This document shows positions 12,115 to 21,569 of a DNA stretch of 34,532 nt, one piece after another. How positions within the stretch are numbered: the stretch's first letter is position 1; every line of letters starts with the position of its first letter. The notes under the pieces are model-generated. The model ran no database searches, was not told the origin of the DNA, and worked only from the letters and a program-made list of their open reading frames with translations. Position numbers and translations under genes: made by a program. The stretch is from Conidiobolus incongruus B7586 (taxonomy: Eukaryota > Entomophthoromycota > Entomophthoromycetes > Entomophthorales > Conidiobolaceae): positions 1 through 34,532 of the forward strand of contig JNEM01013560.1 in NCBI GenBank assembly GCA_000697335.1. Reading direction: 5' to 3'.

Positions 12115-13675
12115 AACTAGCATACAAAAATGAGTCATAAAATTAAAAATATAAATATTTTTATTAATATCTTAATTAATTCTAATTTAAATAAATTTAT
12201 ATTAAACTATATAATTAATATATATTTTTTATATATAATATATATAATAAAATTTAATTAATTATTAATTGATATATTAATATTAAAAGTATATTTAAAA
12301 ATGAGTTATAAATTTGTGATTTTTAGTATTAATAGAAAAATTAATATCTAATATATCTATCTTTTTTTTTTCTAACTTTTTTGAGTTTGTGGGGTATAGA
12401 GTTAACTAGCTTCTTATATTAAACAAGACTAATATTATTCTAAGCTTCTTAAATATACTCTTAAAGTTGATTTAAATTTTTTACCAAAGGGAAAGATTTA
12501 ATTGATTTTTTTAGTTATTCCTAAAGATATTCAATTAGGTTAAGATTAAAAAATTGAGAAAATTATTTTATAATAAATATTTTGTTATTTTTAAGCTATT
12601 TAATAATAGAATTTATAGTATAGTAAAAGGTATTATTTTGTTAGAAAATAATATTTGATTTATTTAACCTATATTACTTAATAGTTTTTTTTAATTCATT
12701 GTTTATAATACTTTAATATATTTGAACATTAATTCCCTTATTAACCTTATAAAAATACCTTATACTTAAAGATAATATATATCCTTAAACATTAATTAAA
12801 CTATCATTGTATTTTTAAATTATAATAATATAATGGTTATAAAGTGGTTTTTTATCTTTTTTGAAATATCTAGCTTTTTTATTAAATTTATTTATATCTT
12901 TGTTTTATTAAACTATATAACTTTACTCTAGTTAATTTCAATTCAATTTTAGTATTAGCATTTAAACTCCTATTTAGTTTTATAATAAGACTTTTTTAAT
13001 TAGGGGTGTTTTTTCTTAAGGTATAAATAATATCTATTCTAATATAAAACATATATAATAATATTAATATTAACTAATATTTTTATATAATCTTGTAATT
13101 CTTGCTATATTTTTATATTAATATTATACTTACCTATATTAACTAATCTATAAATATACTTTTTATCATACTTATCCAAAATTTTAATATGCTTAAGTTT
13201 TAGTTTAGGTGTTTTTTTAATATTATTCTTAATAACCCTAGCTATAGTAGATTAGCTAATATTAGTAATTCTAACAATCTCACAATTTGATTTATTTTTA
13301 TTATAAAATTGATTAATACATAAGTAAACTTTTTAATGAGAGATTTAAGCATTATAATATTAATTTTAAAATATTTTCTTAATAGCTTTATAATATATAT
13401 AATATAACAAAAGAAAAAAAAGATATATATAAGTTTTGTTATTTATACCCTCTTAATATATAAACCTATAAATTTATAACTTAACTTGGTTAAATTTTAA
13501 GTTTTGATATATTAACCAATACTTAATAAAATTTAATAAAATATAATTAGTTATAATCAATTAATATAAGTAAATTATATATTTTAAATTAAATTTGTTA
13601 TAATTATGAATTATTTAAGATATAAGTAAATATATAAGTAATTTTGATTTTATGACTCACTTTTGCAGGCTAGTG
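12115..13675 (-). mobile_element. Tc1/mariner element copy C, inverted
   Basis: This 1,561-bp copy has its transposase on the minus strand. The right end is almost the family consensus (CAGGCTAGTG, followed by TA at 13676-13677); the left end is AACTAGCATA after TA at 12113-12114. Outer direct repeats lie near 12127-12142 and 13645-13663, inner ones near 12298-12315 and 13470-13487. The transposase relic spans about 13330 down to a stop at 12341-12343. Unlike copy B it keeps the third acidic residue (NLIEYL near 12520-12545), but the following Trp and Gln positions are stops. Copies B and C thus decayed independently. Confidence 0.83.
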
Positions 13676-14600
13676 TATAAATATAGTGATAATAATAATT
13701 AGCACTCTAACTTAGGTAGATATAATTAAAAATTACATCCAAATTTTAGATAGCATTATATAATAGATCAATAAATATATTAAAAAAATTTTATATACTA
13801 ATATTAATTTAAAAATTTAATAACCAACCAAATTTTTTAGTAAAATAAAATTCCATAGTTTTATTAATTTTTATATCTTGTGAATTTTCAAATTGATAAT
13901 AAACTTATTAGGTTTATAATATTGACAATAGTTTAAGGAATATTAAATATATTGAGATAAATTTTTAAAATATCTATTTTAATTAGTTTACATATTTTGT
14001 TGATATTTATATTAAAATTTAAAATCAAGTATGAAAATAATTTTTTGTTATTAAAACTAATTAAAATGATAATTACATTGTTATGTCAAATTATATTAAT
14101 TTATTCAAAATTTGTAAATATAATTATCTTTTATTTGGCAAAAATATTGTTAACAATTCAATATAAATTTAATATATATTTTTTACTTTTATTTTATATT
14201 ATATCAATTTTATAGTTAAATGATATAATACCTGAATTAATTTAAGAATTGTATTAACATTATTTTGAAAAAACTGTTAATATATAATATAATATTGAAT
14301 TAATTCAACTTTATTAATATTTCAAAACAATTTTCAATAATAAACAAATTTGAATTTTTTAATTATAATATTGTAAGAAAATATGGATATTTGAGTTTAT
14401 AAGGTAAATAATTCATTATGAAATAATAATTAGACCTATTTATTAGTATTTATTTCAAATGTATTATATTGTAATAAAAATTTAGAAATCCATATTAATT
14501 ATAATATAGGTACATTATTAACAATTCAAATTAATTTCAAAGTGAATCAATTATAAAATAATATAAAAGTTCGATACTGAATTTGAAACTTTTTTTGCAG
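13676..14600. other. AT-rich spacer ending in an intron 3' part
   Basis: No gene is visible. A 72-codon open stretch at 13997-14215 encodes only Ile/Leu/Lys/Phe-rich low-complexity sequence starting from a TTG and is not credible. The last 30 bases look like an intron end: a branch-site-like ATACTGAAT near 14573-14582, a T-rich tract, then GCAG at 14597-14600. Confidence 0.45.
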
Positions 14601-14690
14601 AACTCAGCCAAAATTTTGGGATTTAATCCAATGACAGTCATGGTTACTGTAGTGTTTACTCTATGCGTTGTAATCGCCGACCAACTTTAA
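14601..14690 (+). pseudogene. Orphan last exon of a small single-helix membrane protein
   Basis: Exactly 30 codons, in phase after a good 3' splice site, with normal base composition in the middle of AT-rich DNA. It reads NSAKILGFNPMTVMVTVVF and continues hydrophobic to ADQL and TAA. That is a short polar lead then about 20 residues of transmembrane helix at the very C-terminus, as in tail-anchored proteins. GF..P..VMV followed by a hydrophobic run recalls the C-terminus of Sec61-beta/Sbh1, but the similarity is short and the assignment is a guess. I could find no upstream exon in the preceding 900 bases, so the rest may be lost or lie beyond a large intron. Confidence 0.35.
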
Positions 14691-14739
14691 GAGTGATGGT
14701 ATTATAATTACTTAGTATTACATTATGTATAATTAATTT

Positions 14740-15062
14740 ATGGATATTGAAAATAAAGATGAACTTGTTGAAACGCATGAGAATTTGAACAATCAAATAA
14801 ATATAAAAATTAATCAGCAATTATATAGATTATCCAGTATAATTTTGACTAGTCTATTTTATTATATTAGAGAATTCATTTAAACAGGGTCATTTGTATA
14901 TTTCATTTGATCCAATTCGTTCTAGAGTTGATATCAATATGATCACCAATTGTCCTAATCTTTATTAATAGCTGATAAAATAGTATCAAAAAAGATTAGA
15001 TAAATTGTATTTAACTAGTATCAATCCAGCAATAGCACCGGTAGGAATCAAATATTGTTTAT
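14740..15062 (+). pseudogene. Unrecognised small spliced gene, probably decayed
   Basis: ATG at 14740 opens 32 codons (MDIENKDELVETHENLNN, later NQQLYRLS). A 34-nt GT..AG gap (14837-14870) allows in-frame joining to NSFKQGHLYISFDPIRSRVD and on to NCPNLY, where TAA falls at 14966-14968. The same frame then has TAG, Leu-Ile-Lys, another TAG, and continues as a coding-like stretch (YQKRLDKLYLTSINPAIAPV) to TAA near 15060-15062. If the three stops were Gln codons, one continuous protein of about 96 residues would result. All three are what CAA/CAG becomes by C-to-T change. I do not recognise the family. It could instead be a true 63-residue protein ending at 14968. Confidence 0.35.
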
Positions 15063-15163
15063 AATTTCATCAAATAATATTATATTATATCAAATAACAT
15101 TACATTATACATAAGTTGAATGAGAGTTGTTTCATTATATAGTGGAATGGAAAATCGAATAAT

Positions 15164-15700
15164 TCACAACAGATAAATATATCCAGCAGTGAGTACAGCA
15201 CCTAAAGTTAAGAAATAATATTGTGGAAGTGGCACGACCCGAAAGCCATCACTCTTCTTCTCCGAGCTCTTCTTGTCACTAGCGGAAGTGATTGTAGTAT
15301 TCATCGTAGTTGCAGTTGGTGTAGGAGAAGCCATCGAAAGACTAGCACTGAGAGCTGTGGCGGAAGCTTGCGCTGCGACAGTCGCAGCGACTGCCAAATC
15401 GCTCTGGATCGCGGCATTGATCTGTTCGATCATATTCGATAGGTTTGGCATGTTGGGTAGTACTGCCATACTCCCGGTCGTTGAACCGTTGCTACCAATG
15501 GTTCCTCCACCGTTGGGGATATTCAGCAACACTTGAGGTTGAGCGCCTTCAGTGATATTCGTACTGTTATTCATATTGCTTTCATCTATAATTTGAGCTT
15601 GAACTGCACTGATTTCGATGATTGTAGCGTCATATATCCCGGAATAAAGTACTAGTGCCAAGTAATTCGGTACCAAAACCTTTTTTAAGTTAAACTGCAT
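15164..15700 (-). CDS. GPI-anchored-type surface protein, Ala/Ser/Thr-rich
   Basis: 178 residues, with ATG at 15700 and TGA at 15164-15166. The frame is open a further 21 codons upstream but without an ATG. The N-terminus (two Lys at 6-7, then a hydrophobic run at about 8-30) looks like a signal peptide. The mature part has several N-glycosylation sequons (N44, N45, N48, N71, N86, N134), a Gly/Asn-rich segment at 60-75 and an Ala-rich, probably helical stretch at 95-120. A Ser/Thr/Pro-rich stem follows at 120-150. A basic patch (SDKKSSEKKS) precedes a C-terminal hydrophobic tail at 161-178, the layout of a GPI-attachment signal; a plain membrane anchor is the alternative. No domain is recognised, so a role at the cell wall or membrane is inferred. 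Its GC content is clearly higher than that of the flanks. Confidence 0.72.
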   Translation of the reverse strand: MQFNLKKVLVPNYLALVLYSGIYDATIIEISAVQAQIIDESNMNNSTNITEGAQPQVLLNIPNGGGTIGSNGSTTGSMAVLPNMPNLSNMIEQINAAIQSDLAVAATVAAQASATALSASLSMASPTPTATTMNTTITSASDKKSSEKKSDGFRVVPLPQYYFLTLGAVLTAGYIYLL

Positions 15701-16261
15701 CTTGTAAAAAACAATAAAAATTTTGTACTGAATCACTTTGGCTGAATATTTATAGCAGTTCACAAGTTATTATAATTGATCGCAGTTGTAACTTTAGCCA
15801 TATTTAGTCATTTTTATGGATGAAACTTGATGAAGTTAAATTAGACATTTCATTTGGATAGTAATTAATTTATCATTTCAGTTCCAATTGTGAAAATATT
15901 AATTTATTGATTCATTTAATTTAGTAAGATTTTGTGACTGTTATTTTTTCAAGTTTAGAATTTTGATATTGGAATCAAATGATCAATTTAAGGTTATAAT
16001 GATATTTGATATATATTAAATAATTAATTATTTTAACTTTCAATATTTTTACAATTAATTTGCTGTTCAAATTGAATATGAAGTTGGGATTTTTTAATAT
16101 CAATCAATATTGACAATAAAGAATTCCGAATATTTAATATATATTTTCATTTATTATAATAATTTTTAAAAAAAATTCTCAACCATTAATCTAAAAAATG
16201 ATTCTAATAAAAATTTCAACAAAGCATTAATTAAATTTGATAAAAAACATATTTATTGCAA
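15701..16261. other. Spacer between the GPI-type gene and ARV1
   Basis: About 560 bases of AT-rich sequence holding the upstream region of the minus-strand surface-protein gene and the downstream region of ARV1. I see no further gene or clear motif. Confidence 0.5.
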
Positions 16262-17311
16262 TCAAGTAAAGAACAACCCAGTAACCAATTCCGGTAATCC
16301 AATAACAACGTTAACAAACATCCAATTCATTGCAAATTTACCCAAAAGCCCAAATATGATAATAATCAATGTTTGATAATATTCAAATTCTAAGAATGCT
16401 AGAAAAAGAGTTAGTAAATGATGACAATATTATGTGAAAGTTTTCAATTACTTGTAATGGCGACCCAATTCGACGTGATTGACATTAAGGTGAGTAGCCA
16501 AGAGTATTCAATTTGGTGATAATTCCAAATTACCATACCAATTAATAGCAGCTTACTAAAACTCGATATGATTGTTGTTATAATTAAATAATTGTATCTA
16601 ATCTCAATATAAGTAAATAAATTTTATGTATATTTTCAAAATTACTTGAAAAATTGTAAATTTTTAGGTAGTTGTAAATGTACGCCGATTATAATGAATA
16701 GAATGTAGACCACACTCTCTGAATGTAATTAGTAAAAATATATTATTAATTATATATAGAATTTACCTAATATACTAAAACTCAAAATTTGAAAATACTG
16801 TAAAATATATGACTGTTGAATCCAACTACAATATTTGTTAAGACAATAAGATTCTATTTGATACCATTTCAAATCTATATAAAGTTCTATAGCTAAGGAA
16901 TTTTGATTTTGAAAAATTATATAAATTTTGAATTATGGAAAAAGGATACACACATTAAAAATAGCTATGAGTAATCCTAACCTCAAAGTAACGCTCTATT
17001 TTCAATTAATATAACATTGAAGGAATCGCATATAGGAATTACCTGGAATCCTTGATCACAATAATCCAGAGCATTGAATATTAAATGTCTGTAAATTTTG
17101 GGTTTGTGTAAGACCAAGTCAATGAATTTTACAATATTATCCTGTTCTAGATAGGGATCACAGAATTCGTGGCATTTTGTCTACAAGATAGTTAGAAAAG
17201 TGAGTGATTATTCTGGGGAGGAATTACACATTGCGTTAGTACTAAATGTTCCTTGCCGTACTGATGATATAGTTGACTGGTGGGGAATGAGCAATGCACA
17301 CAAATTGGCAT
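16262..17311 (-). CDS. ARV1: ARV1 family ER lipid-homeostasis protein, seven exons
   Basis: Seven minus-strand exons join in frame: 17311-17228, 17180-17043, 16995-16952, 16825-16767, 16718-16646, 16555-16452 and 16398-16262. They give 212 residues and TGA. All six introns are GT..AG, 47-126 nt. The N-terminus is a zinc ribbon (C4, C7, C28, C31, from MPICVHC and LTQCTKC), followed by DPYLEQDNIVKFIDLVLHKP and IYRHLIFNAL. This is the diagnostic Arv1 homology block (usually DKYIE, FIDLLL and YRHLLFN). Several hydrophobic segments follow (about 75-88, 100-130, 140-160, 165-210). ARV1 proteins sit in the ER membrane and act in sterol distribution and delivery of GPI intermediates. The start is fixed by the zinc ribbon lying right at the N-terminus, as is normal. 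Exon phases agree throughout, so the model is firm; exon 3-5 borders are the least certain. Confidence 0.88.
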
Positions 17312-17959
17312 ATTTTGAAATATTCGGAGTTTTTTCATTCATGTTGAATGGATTCAATTAAAATATATAAAATTTAATTACAATGACTTATGGGATAATA
17401 ATTGATTGAAGATTTGTTTTTGCTTATTGAACAAACTAAAAAAATAGAAAATTTGAGAGTACAAATAGAACAAATTAAATTTGGACAATTTATTAATTTT
17501 TAGCTTTGTGTTGTGCTTAATAAGTTTTGTAAATAAATATTGCTGTTAGAAAAGAATCTGTAATACAAATTAGTAAATAATTTATTAATCCTGCTCTTTA
17601 AGGTGTTGGGACTGTATGTCTTCAAAGCTTATTTAAATAGATGATTTAGTGAATGATATAGGGATTTGGTTAAAATCTAATAAAGAGAACAAAGTATTTT
17701 TTTGATTATTTACTAACAAAGCCAACCTGAATTAGAAATAGTATTGGTTTAACTATTGAATTGAGATTGATGGTTAATTTTGAAATGCAACATTTAGTAA
17801 CAGATAATAATAATAATAATAATAATAATATAAATAGAGATTATCAAGAATATAAAGATTAAAAGGAATTAACGAAATAATTTACGAATTATATAATTTG
17901 AGAATGATTGGTAAATACGGCGTACATTTTGATAGTTTTGGAATCGGAAATTTTTTAGT
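17312..17959. other. Intergenic spacer between ARV1 and the kinase gene
   Basis: About 650 bases containing the ARV1 upstream region and the kinase 3' flank. It is AT-rich and carries the AAT microsatellite at 17804-17830. No other gene is visible. Confidence 0.5.
17804..17830. repeat. AAT microsatellite
   Basis: About nine uninterrupted ATA/AAT trinucleotide units in the spacer downstream of the kinase gene. It is probably length-variable between strains. Confidence 0.9.
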
Positions 17960-19411
17960 TCAGTCCACATGAAAATACTCGGCCATTTGATCCAAACTAA
18001 GTCTCTGCGCGGGATCTTCGTGTAAAGCTCGGAGAATACATTGTTTCCAATCGTCCCGAATCTTGCAATGTCGTCGTCGGAAGATGATATCTTGCCGTTC
18101 GTCCCCTCCAGATTGGAATTCGGTCAGATATTCTGCGAGTTGGTCGATGGAATCACAATGGCCACATACCGTATAATTCATTTTAAATGGGAATTTACCT
18201 GTGAGAACTCGAACAAAGACGCAGCCTAGGGAGTAAACGTCACTCTTGTAGTCATATCTGAATACTTTTTGGTACTGGTACTGAGTGGACCGAAGTCTTT
18301 CGGGAGCGTAGTAACCTTCTGTGCCCATAACTTGATCATCAATGATGAAGGGATGATTTGGTGGCAATTCATGGCAAGCACCAAGATCAGTTAATTTTAT
18401 TCTGCCTTTAACTTTCATAAAGTTGGCCTCTTTGATATCGTTGTGAACAATATTTAAACTATGTAATTCTTTGACAGCTCTGACCATTTCGGTCATTAAT
18501 AGAGATATATCTAGTGTAGTCCATCTACTTTGCACCATTTCCATGACATATTCTTGAACATTTTGCTCGCCCCATTCCATGACGATACGAGCTTCACCTC
18601 GAATTTCATTGATTTCGTAGTCAATCATTTTAATGATATAGCTGCAGTTCTTGCACTTTGAAAGAAAATCAATTTCCCTACGTGCCATCTCCAATCCTTC
18701 GGAGTGGTTGACAGTCATGACCTTGAGTGCATACCACTCATCGTCAGCTGAGTTAGAACATTTGTAAACATTACTATTATTTGTCTGAGCCACAAGCACC
18801 TTAGGAAAATAAATAGTAAATTTTCCAATAAAAGGATTAGCAATGGGCTTTTCCCTGATGAATCCATCTCTCAAGGTATTTTTTAAATGCTGGTGACCTG
18901 TGACCGGGCTGAATATATTCTGATTCTGCGGTGTTTGGTTACTGTAGCACCAACTAGATATATTTTCAATGGAACCCATTCCCAACACAAAATTTTCCCA
19001 GTCCTTATCCTGCATCATGTGATAATTGTCAATGATGATGCCTTCCTCAGTAATGAAAGGATTTTCAATCACTGTTCTCTTAGTTATTTCCTCCAAAGGC
19101 TTTGCAATCACTACAGCGCCTCGGAGTGTACTACTAAGTATTCTACCGGAACTCGACCGCTTGATACTGCTTGCGACGGGACTGTCCCTGTTGATTGGCA
19201 AGTATTCAATCAACAATCTTCTAGAATTAATGGGGGAATTCACAGTGGAGTTCCCCCGATTTTCGTGCTTCTTCCAAGTCAACAATTTTCTACTGTGGTA
19301 GCATTCTATCAACAGCGGTTTTCGTTCATAATTTTGATTATTCAAATTAGGAGATATAGATCTCCTCTTTATTCTTTCAATTTGATTATTATTATACAAT
19401 ATCAAAGACAT
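17960..19411 (-). CDS. Mps1/TTK-like protein kinase, divergent
   Basis: 483 residues, intronless, ATG at 19411 and TGA at the end. The kinase domain covers about 200-480. The ATP-site Lys is K230 (YALKV) and the alpha-C Glu is E246. The catalytic loop is HNDIKEAN (D325, N330) in place of HRD, and the magnesium motif is DLG (D342). The activation-segment end is GTEGYYAPE (363-371), followed by DVYSLG (D391). VMEWGE, IVHNDIKEANFMKVKG and KLTDLGA closely follow the Mps1/TTK pattern (VMExG, IVHSDLKPANF, LKLIDFG). The glycine-rich loop is poorly conserved (VAQTNNSNVYKC). The 200-residue N-terminus is Asn/Ser/Arg-rich, has two NPFI motifs (118-120, 192-195) and no recognised domain. Core catalytic residues are kept, so it is probably active. 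Whether it is the spindle-checkpoint kinase or a lineage-specific paralogue is open. Confidence 0.8.
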   Translation of the reverse strand: MSLILYNNNQIERIKRRSISPNLNNQNYERKPLLIECYHSRKLLTWKKHENRGNSTVNSPINSRRLLIEYLPINRDSPVASSIKRSSSGRILSSTLRGAVVIAKPLEEITKRTVIENPFITEEGIIIDNYHMMQDKDWENFVLGMGSIENISSWCYSNQTPQNQNIFSPVTGHQHLKNTLRDGFIREKPIANPFIGKFTIYFPKVLVAQTNNSNVYKCSNSADDEWYALKVMTVNHSEGLEMARREIDFLSKCKNCSYIIKMIDYEINEIRGEARIVMEWGEQNVQEYVMEMVQSRWTTLDISLLMTEMVRAVKELHSLNIVHNDIKEANFMKVKGRIKLTDLGACHELPPNHPFIIDDQVMGTEGYYAPERLRSTQYQYQKVFRYDYKSDVYSLGCVFVRVLTGKFPFKMNYTVCGHCDSIDQLAEYLTEFQSGGDERQDIIFRRRHCKIRDDWKQCILRALHEDPAQRLSLDQMAEYFHVD

Positions 19412-20543
19412 AATTTTTTTATAATTATTTTTATATTTTTCTTTTAGTGAACATAATTTTAATCTTTGAATTGAAGAAACTGAATGATGATGATAATAGT
19501 TTCACTTTTATACCTTCCACAATTATTTTTGGAAGATACTGTTTCCATTCGTAAATGCTCGACTCGGCCAATCATTTGTACATATCTTTGGAATAAGCGA
19601 CCGTGATTGGGCAGGTTTCTAAGCTAGGAACAAAGGTTGAACCCTTTTTAATGGAATGGTGTGACATTGAGTTGATTGGACAAATATGAAAAATAGACCA
19701 ATTATACGTTGAGATATTGTTGATGATCTCAAATGATTTTAGTGATAAATTTCAATATATGTTGATTAGAGTTATTACTTTTGAGTGGGGTTAATGATTT
19801 CAAATTTGAATAATAAATATTGTGGATATTGTAAAATTTTGATAAATATGATATATTGAAATTTGTAATAGTATCAAAGTATAGAGACGATATTGAATTA
19901 TGCATATGCTTAATTCAATTTATACTAATTAAATGTTGGTTAAAATAAAAGGCTTAAAATTCTGCACTTTTAAAATTCAATTTACCAACGTCATATTATG
20001 CATATGATTACACCACATAAATTCAAAACTTCAAATTTCAAATTCCATTTCTATATATAGTCAATTACAACTTGATGATTTTTTTTGAACTGTGACAAAT
20101 AATTAAACAATTGATTTATACAGCTTTCAGGTTTAATTATAATTGGATTATTAGGCAATTACCTATTGGGGTAATCCAAAAGAATGTTAAATTGTTTAAA
20201 TATTCAAGGAGCTGTATTAATACAAATTGTGTAAAATTTAAAATGATTACAATAATGTAAATAAAAATAAAGAATAACACAAAATTGTAAGTCATAAATC
20301 AGTAATAGTTAATTAGATTTAAATCAAAATCCAATATAAAAGCTTTTTTAAATTCAGAAAAAATTATTTTGATTCTAATTTATTTAATATTTTGTAAAAA
20401 ATATCAATATATGTTGAATAAATAGCTGTGACATAAATAACTTAAAATCAAAAATATGTTGTTAATATAACAATTTGTTATTTGATATATCAGTTGTTGT
20501 TGAAGAATCAATCGTATTGATTTTTCAAAATGATTTAATCAGA
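19412..20543. other. Intergenic region upstream of the kinase and downstream of glyoxalase II
   Basis: About 1.1 kb of AT-rich DNA. The 250 bases next to the kinase start have a more mixed composition and contain the CCAAT-type pair at 19568-19610; the rest shows no coding signal. A TTATGCATATG sequence occurs twice (near 19897 and 19994), possibly by chance. Confidence 0.45.
19568..19610 (-). promoter_or_regulatory. Possible pair of CCAAT boxes upstream of the kinase gene
   Basis: CCAAT lies on the plus strand at 19568-19572 and on the minus strand at 19606-19610, about 160-200 bases upstream of the kinase ATG, in a local GC-richer patch. CCAAT boxes at this distance are common in fungal promoters (HAP complex sites). 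The evidence here is position and sequence only. Confidence 0.25.
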
Positions 20544-21569
20544 TTATTTAAAATTATCTTTACACTGTCTTAAGAAACCCATCAATTCGATAGAATCGTT
20601 ACCCTTATTTAATACTGATTGGAATTCAGCGTTTCTAATTGTAGTGACATTAGTGGTACGATTCATTGAAAATGAAAGCATTGCTTACTCAACTCTCATA
20701 AATGGATTAAATTCAAATTCTTCTCCAATGGTACTTGGAATAGTGACAGTTTGTTGACTGGCCCAGGCAGCTTTAGCCTAAAGATTGATGAATATAAACT
20801 ATATCAAATTTGATGATTTAAATATAAATATTACTTTTAACTTTTCGTTATTGGGATCAACAGATAAGGCGAACTAAAATAATGAATTAATAAATATATA
20901 ATAGTAATAAAAGTTTGATCTTACTCTCAAATTTCCCTTAGTATACTCATGCCCACAAAAAACCTTAGTCTCTTTGGGCAATTTACCCAGTACTTCCACC
21001 AAACTTCTGTACATATCTGCAGGAGTCCCTTCGAAGAAGCGACCACAACCTCCGATGAATAAAGTATCACCAGTAAAAACTACCTTTTCGGAGGTTTCGG
21101 TATCCTCCACATAAAAACAGATATGACCCTGGGTGTGTCCCTTTGTCAACAGAGCAGTAACCTTTAGAGAACCGAATTCGAAAGTGTCATTATGGTTTAA
21201 CAATTTGGACAATTTGGGAATACGATCGTCCCCACCGTACACAGGAGTGTTTTGAGGTAATGTATTTAATAACCCTTCGTTACCGTTGGAATGATCCCTA
21301 AGCATTTTTAAAAATAAACTCAGTTAATGCATTTATATATAATTACCAGTGGTGATGCGTATTAAAAATAGCAGTAATTTGAGCTCCCTGGAACTCCTTT
21401 TCCAAACTTTCTAAAACCTTTTCTGGTTCAACAGGATCTACAGCAAATACTAATTCCCAATAAATAAATTAAATTTGCAATTTGGATTGCAAGTACCTTG
21501 GTTCGTGTTTTCGTCCTTAACCAAGTAAGCATAATTGTCTTCGAGACAAGGTACTAAAGCTATTTTCAT
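20544..21569 (-). CDS. GLO2: Glyoxalase II (hydroxyacylglutathione hydrolase), six exons
   Basis: Six minus-strand exons join in frame: 21569-21497, 21449-21347, 21297-20925, 20873-20835, 20777-20689 and 20634-20544. They give 255 residues and TAA; introns are 47-57 nt, GT..AG. The enzyme hydrolyses S-lactoylglutathione to D-lactate and glutathione, the second step of methylglyoxal detoxification. The metallo-beta-lactamase fold motif THHHWDH gives H56, H58, D60 and H61, and the remaining ligands are H113 (GHTQGH), D136 (FTGDTLF) and H175 (CGHEYTKGN). All seven metal ligands are present at spacings matching characterised glyoxalases II. The C-terminal part (IPSTIGEEFEFNPFMRV) is the family's glutathione-binding end. 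The protein starts directly with MKIALVPCLEDNYAYLV, with no targeting extension, so it should be cytosolic. Length is normal. Confidence 0.93.

Noticed and set aside
13997-14215. A 72-codon plus-strand open stretch
   Set aside because: It starts from TTG and is composed of Ile/Leu/Lys/Phe-rich low-complexity sequence expected from AT-rich DNA; no domain and no splice context.
15221-15536. Plus-strand open stretches opposite the GPI-type gene
   Set aside because: They mirror the GC-richer minus-strand gene, whose signal peptide, sequons and C-terminal tail are coherent; the plus-strand products are not.
18041-19447. Plus-strand open stretches opposite the kinase gene
   Set aside because: They are antisense shadows of a frame that encodes all the kinase motifs.
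20874-21305. A free-standing 143-residue glyoxalase-like protein
   Set aside because: Its first codons and last 17 residues are intron sequence; the real gene is the six-exon model with all seven metal ligands.
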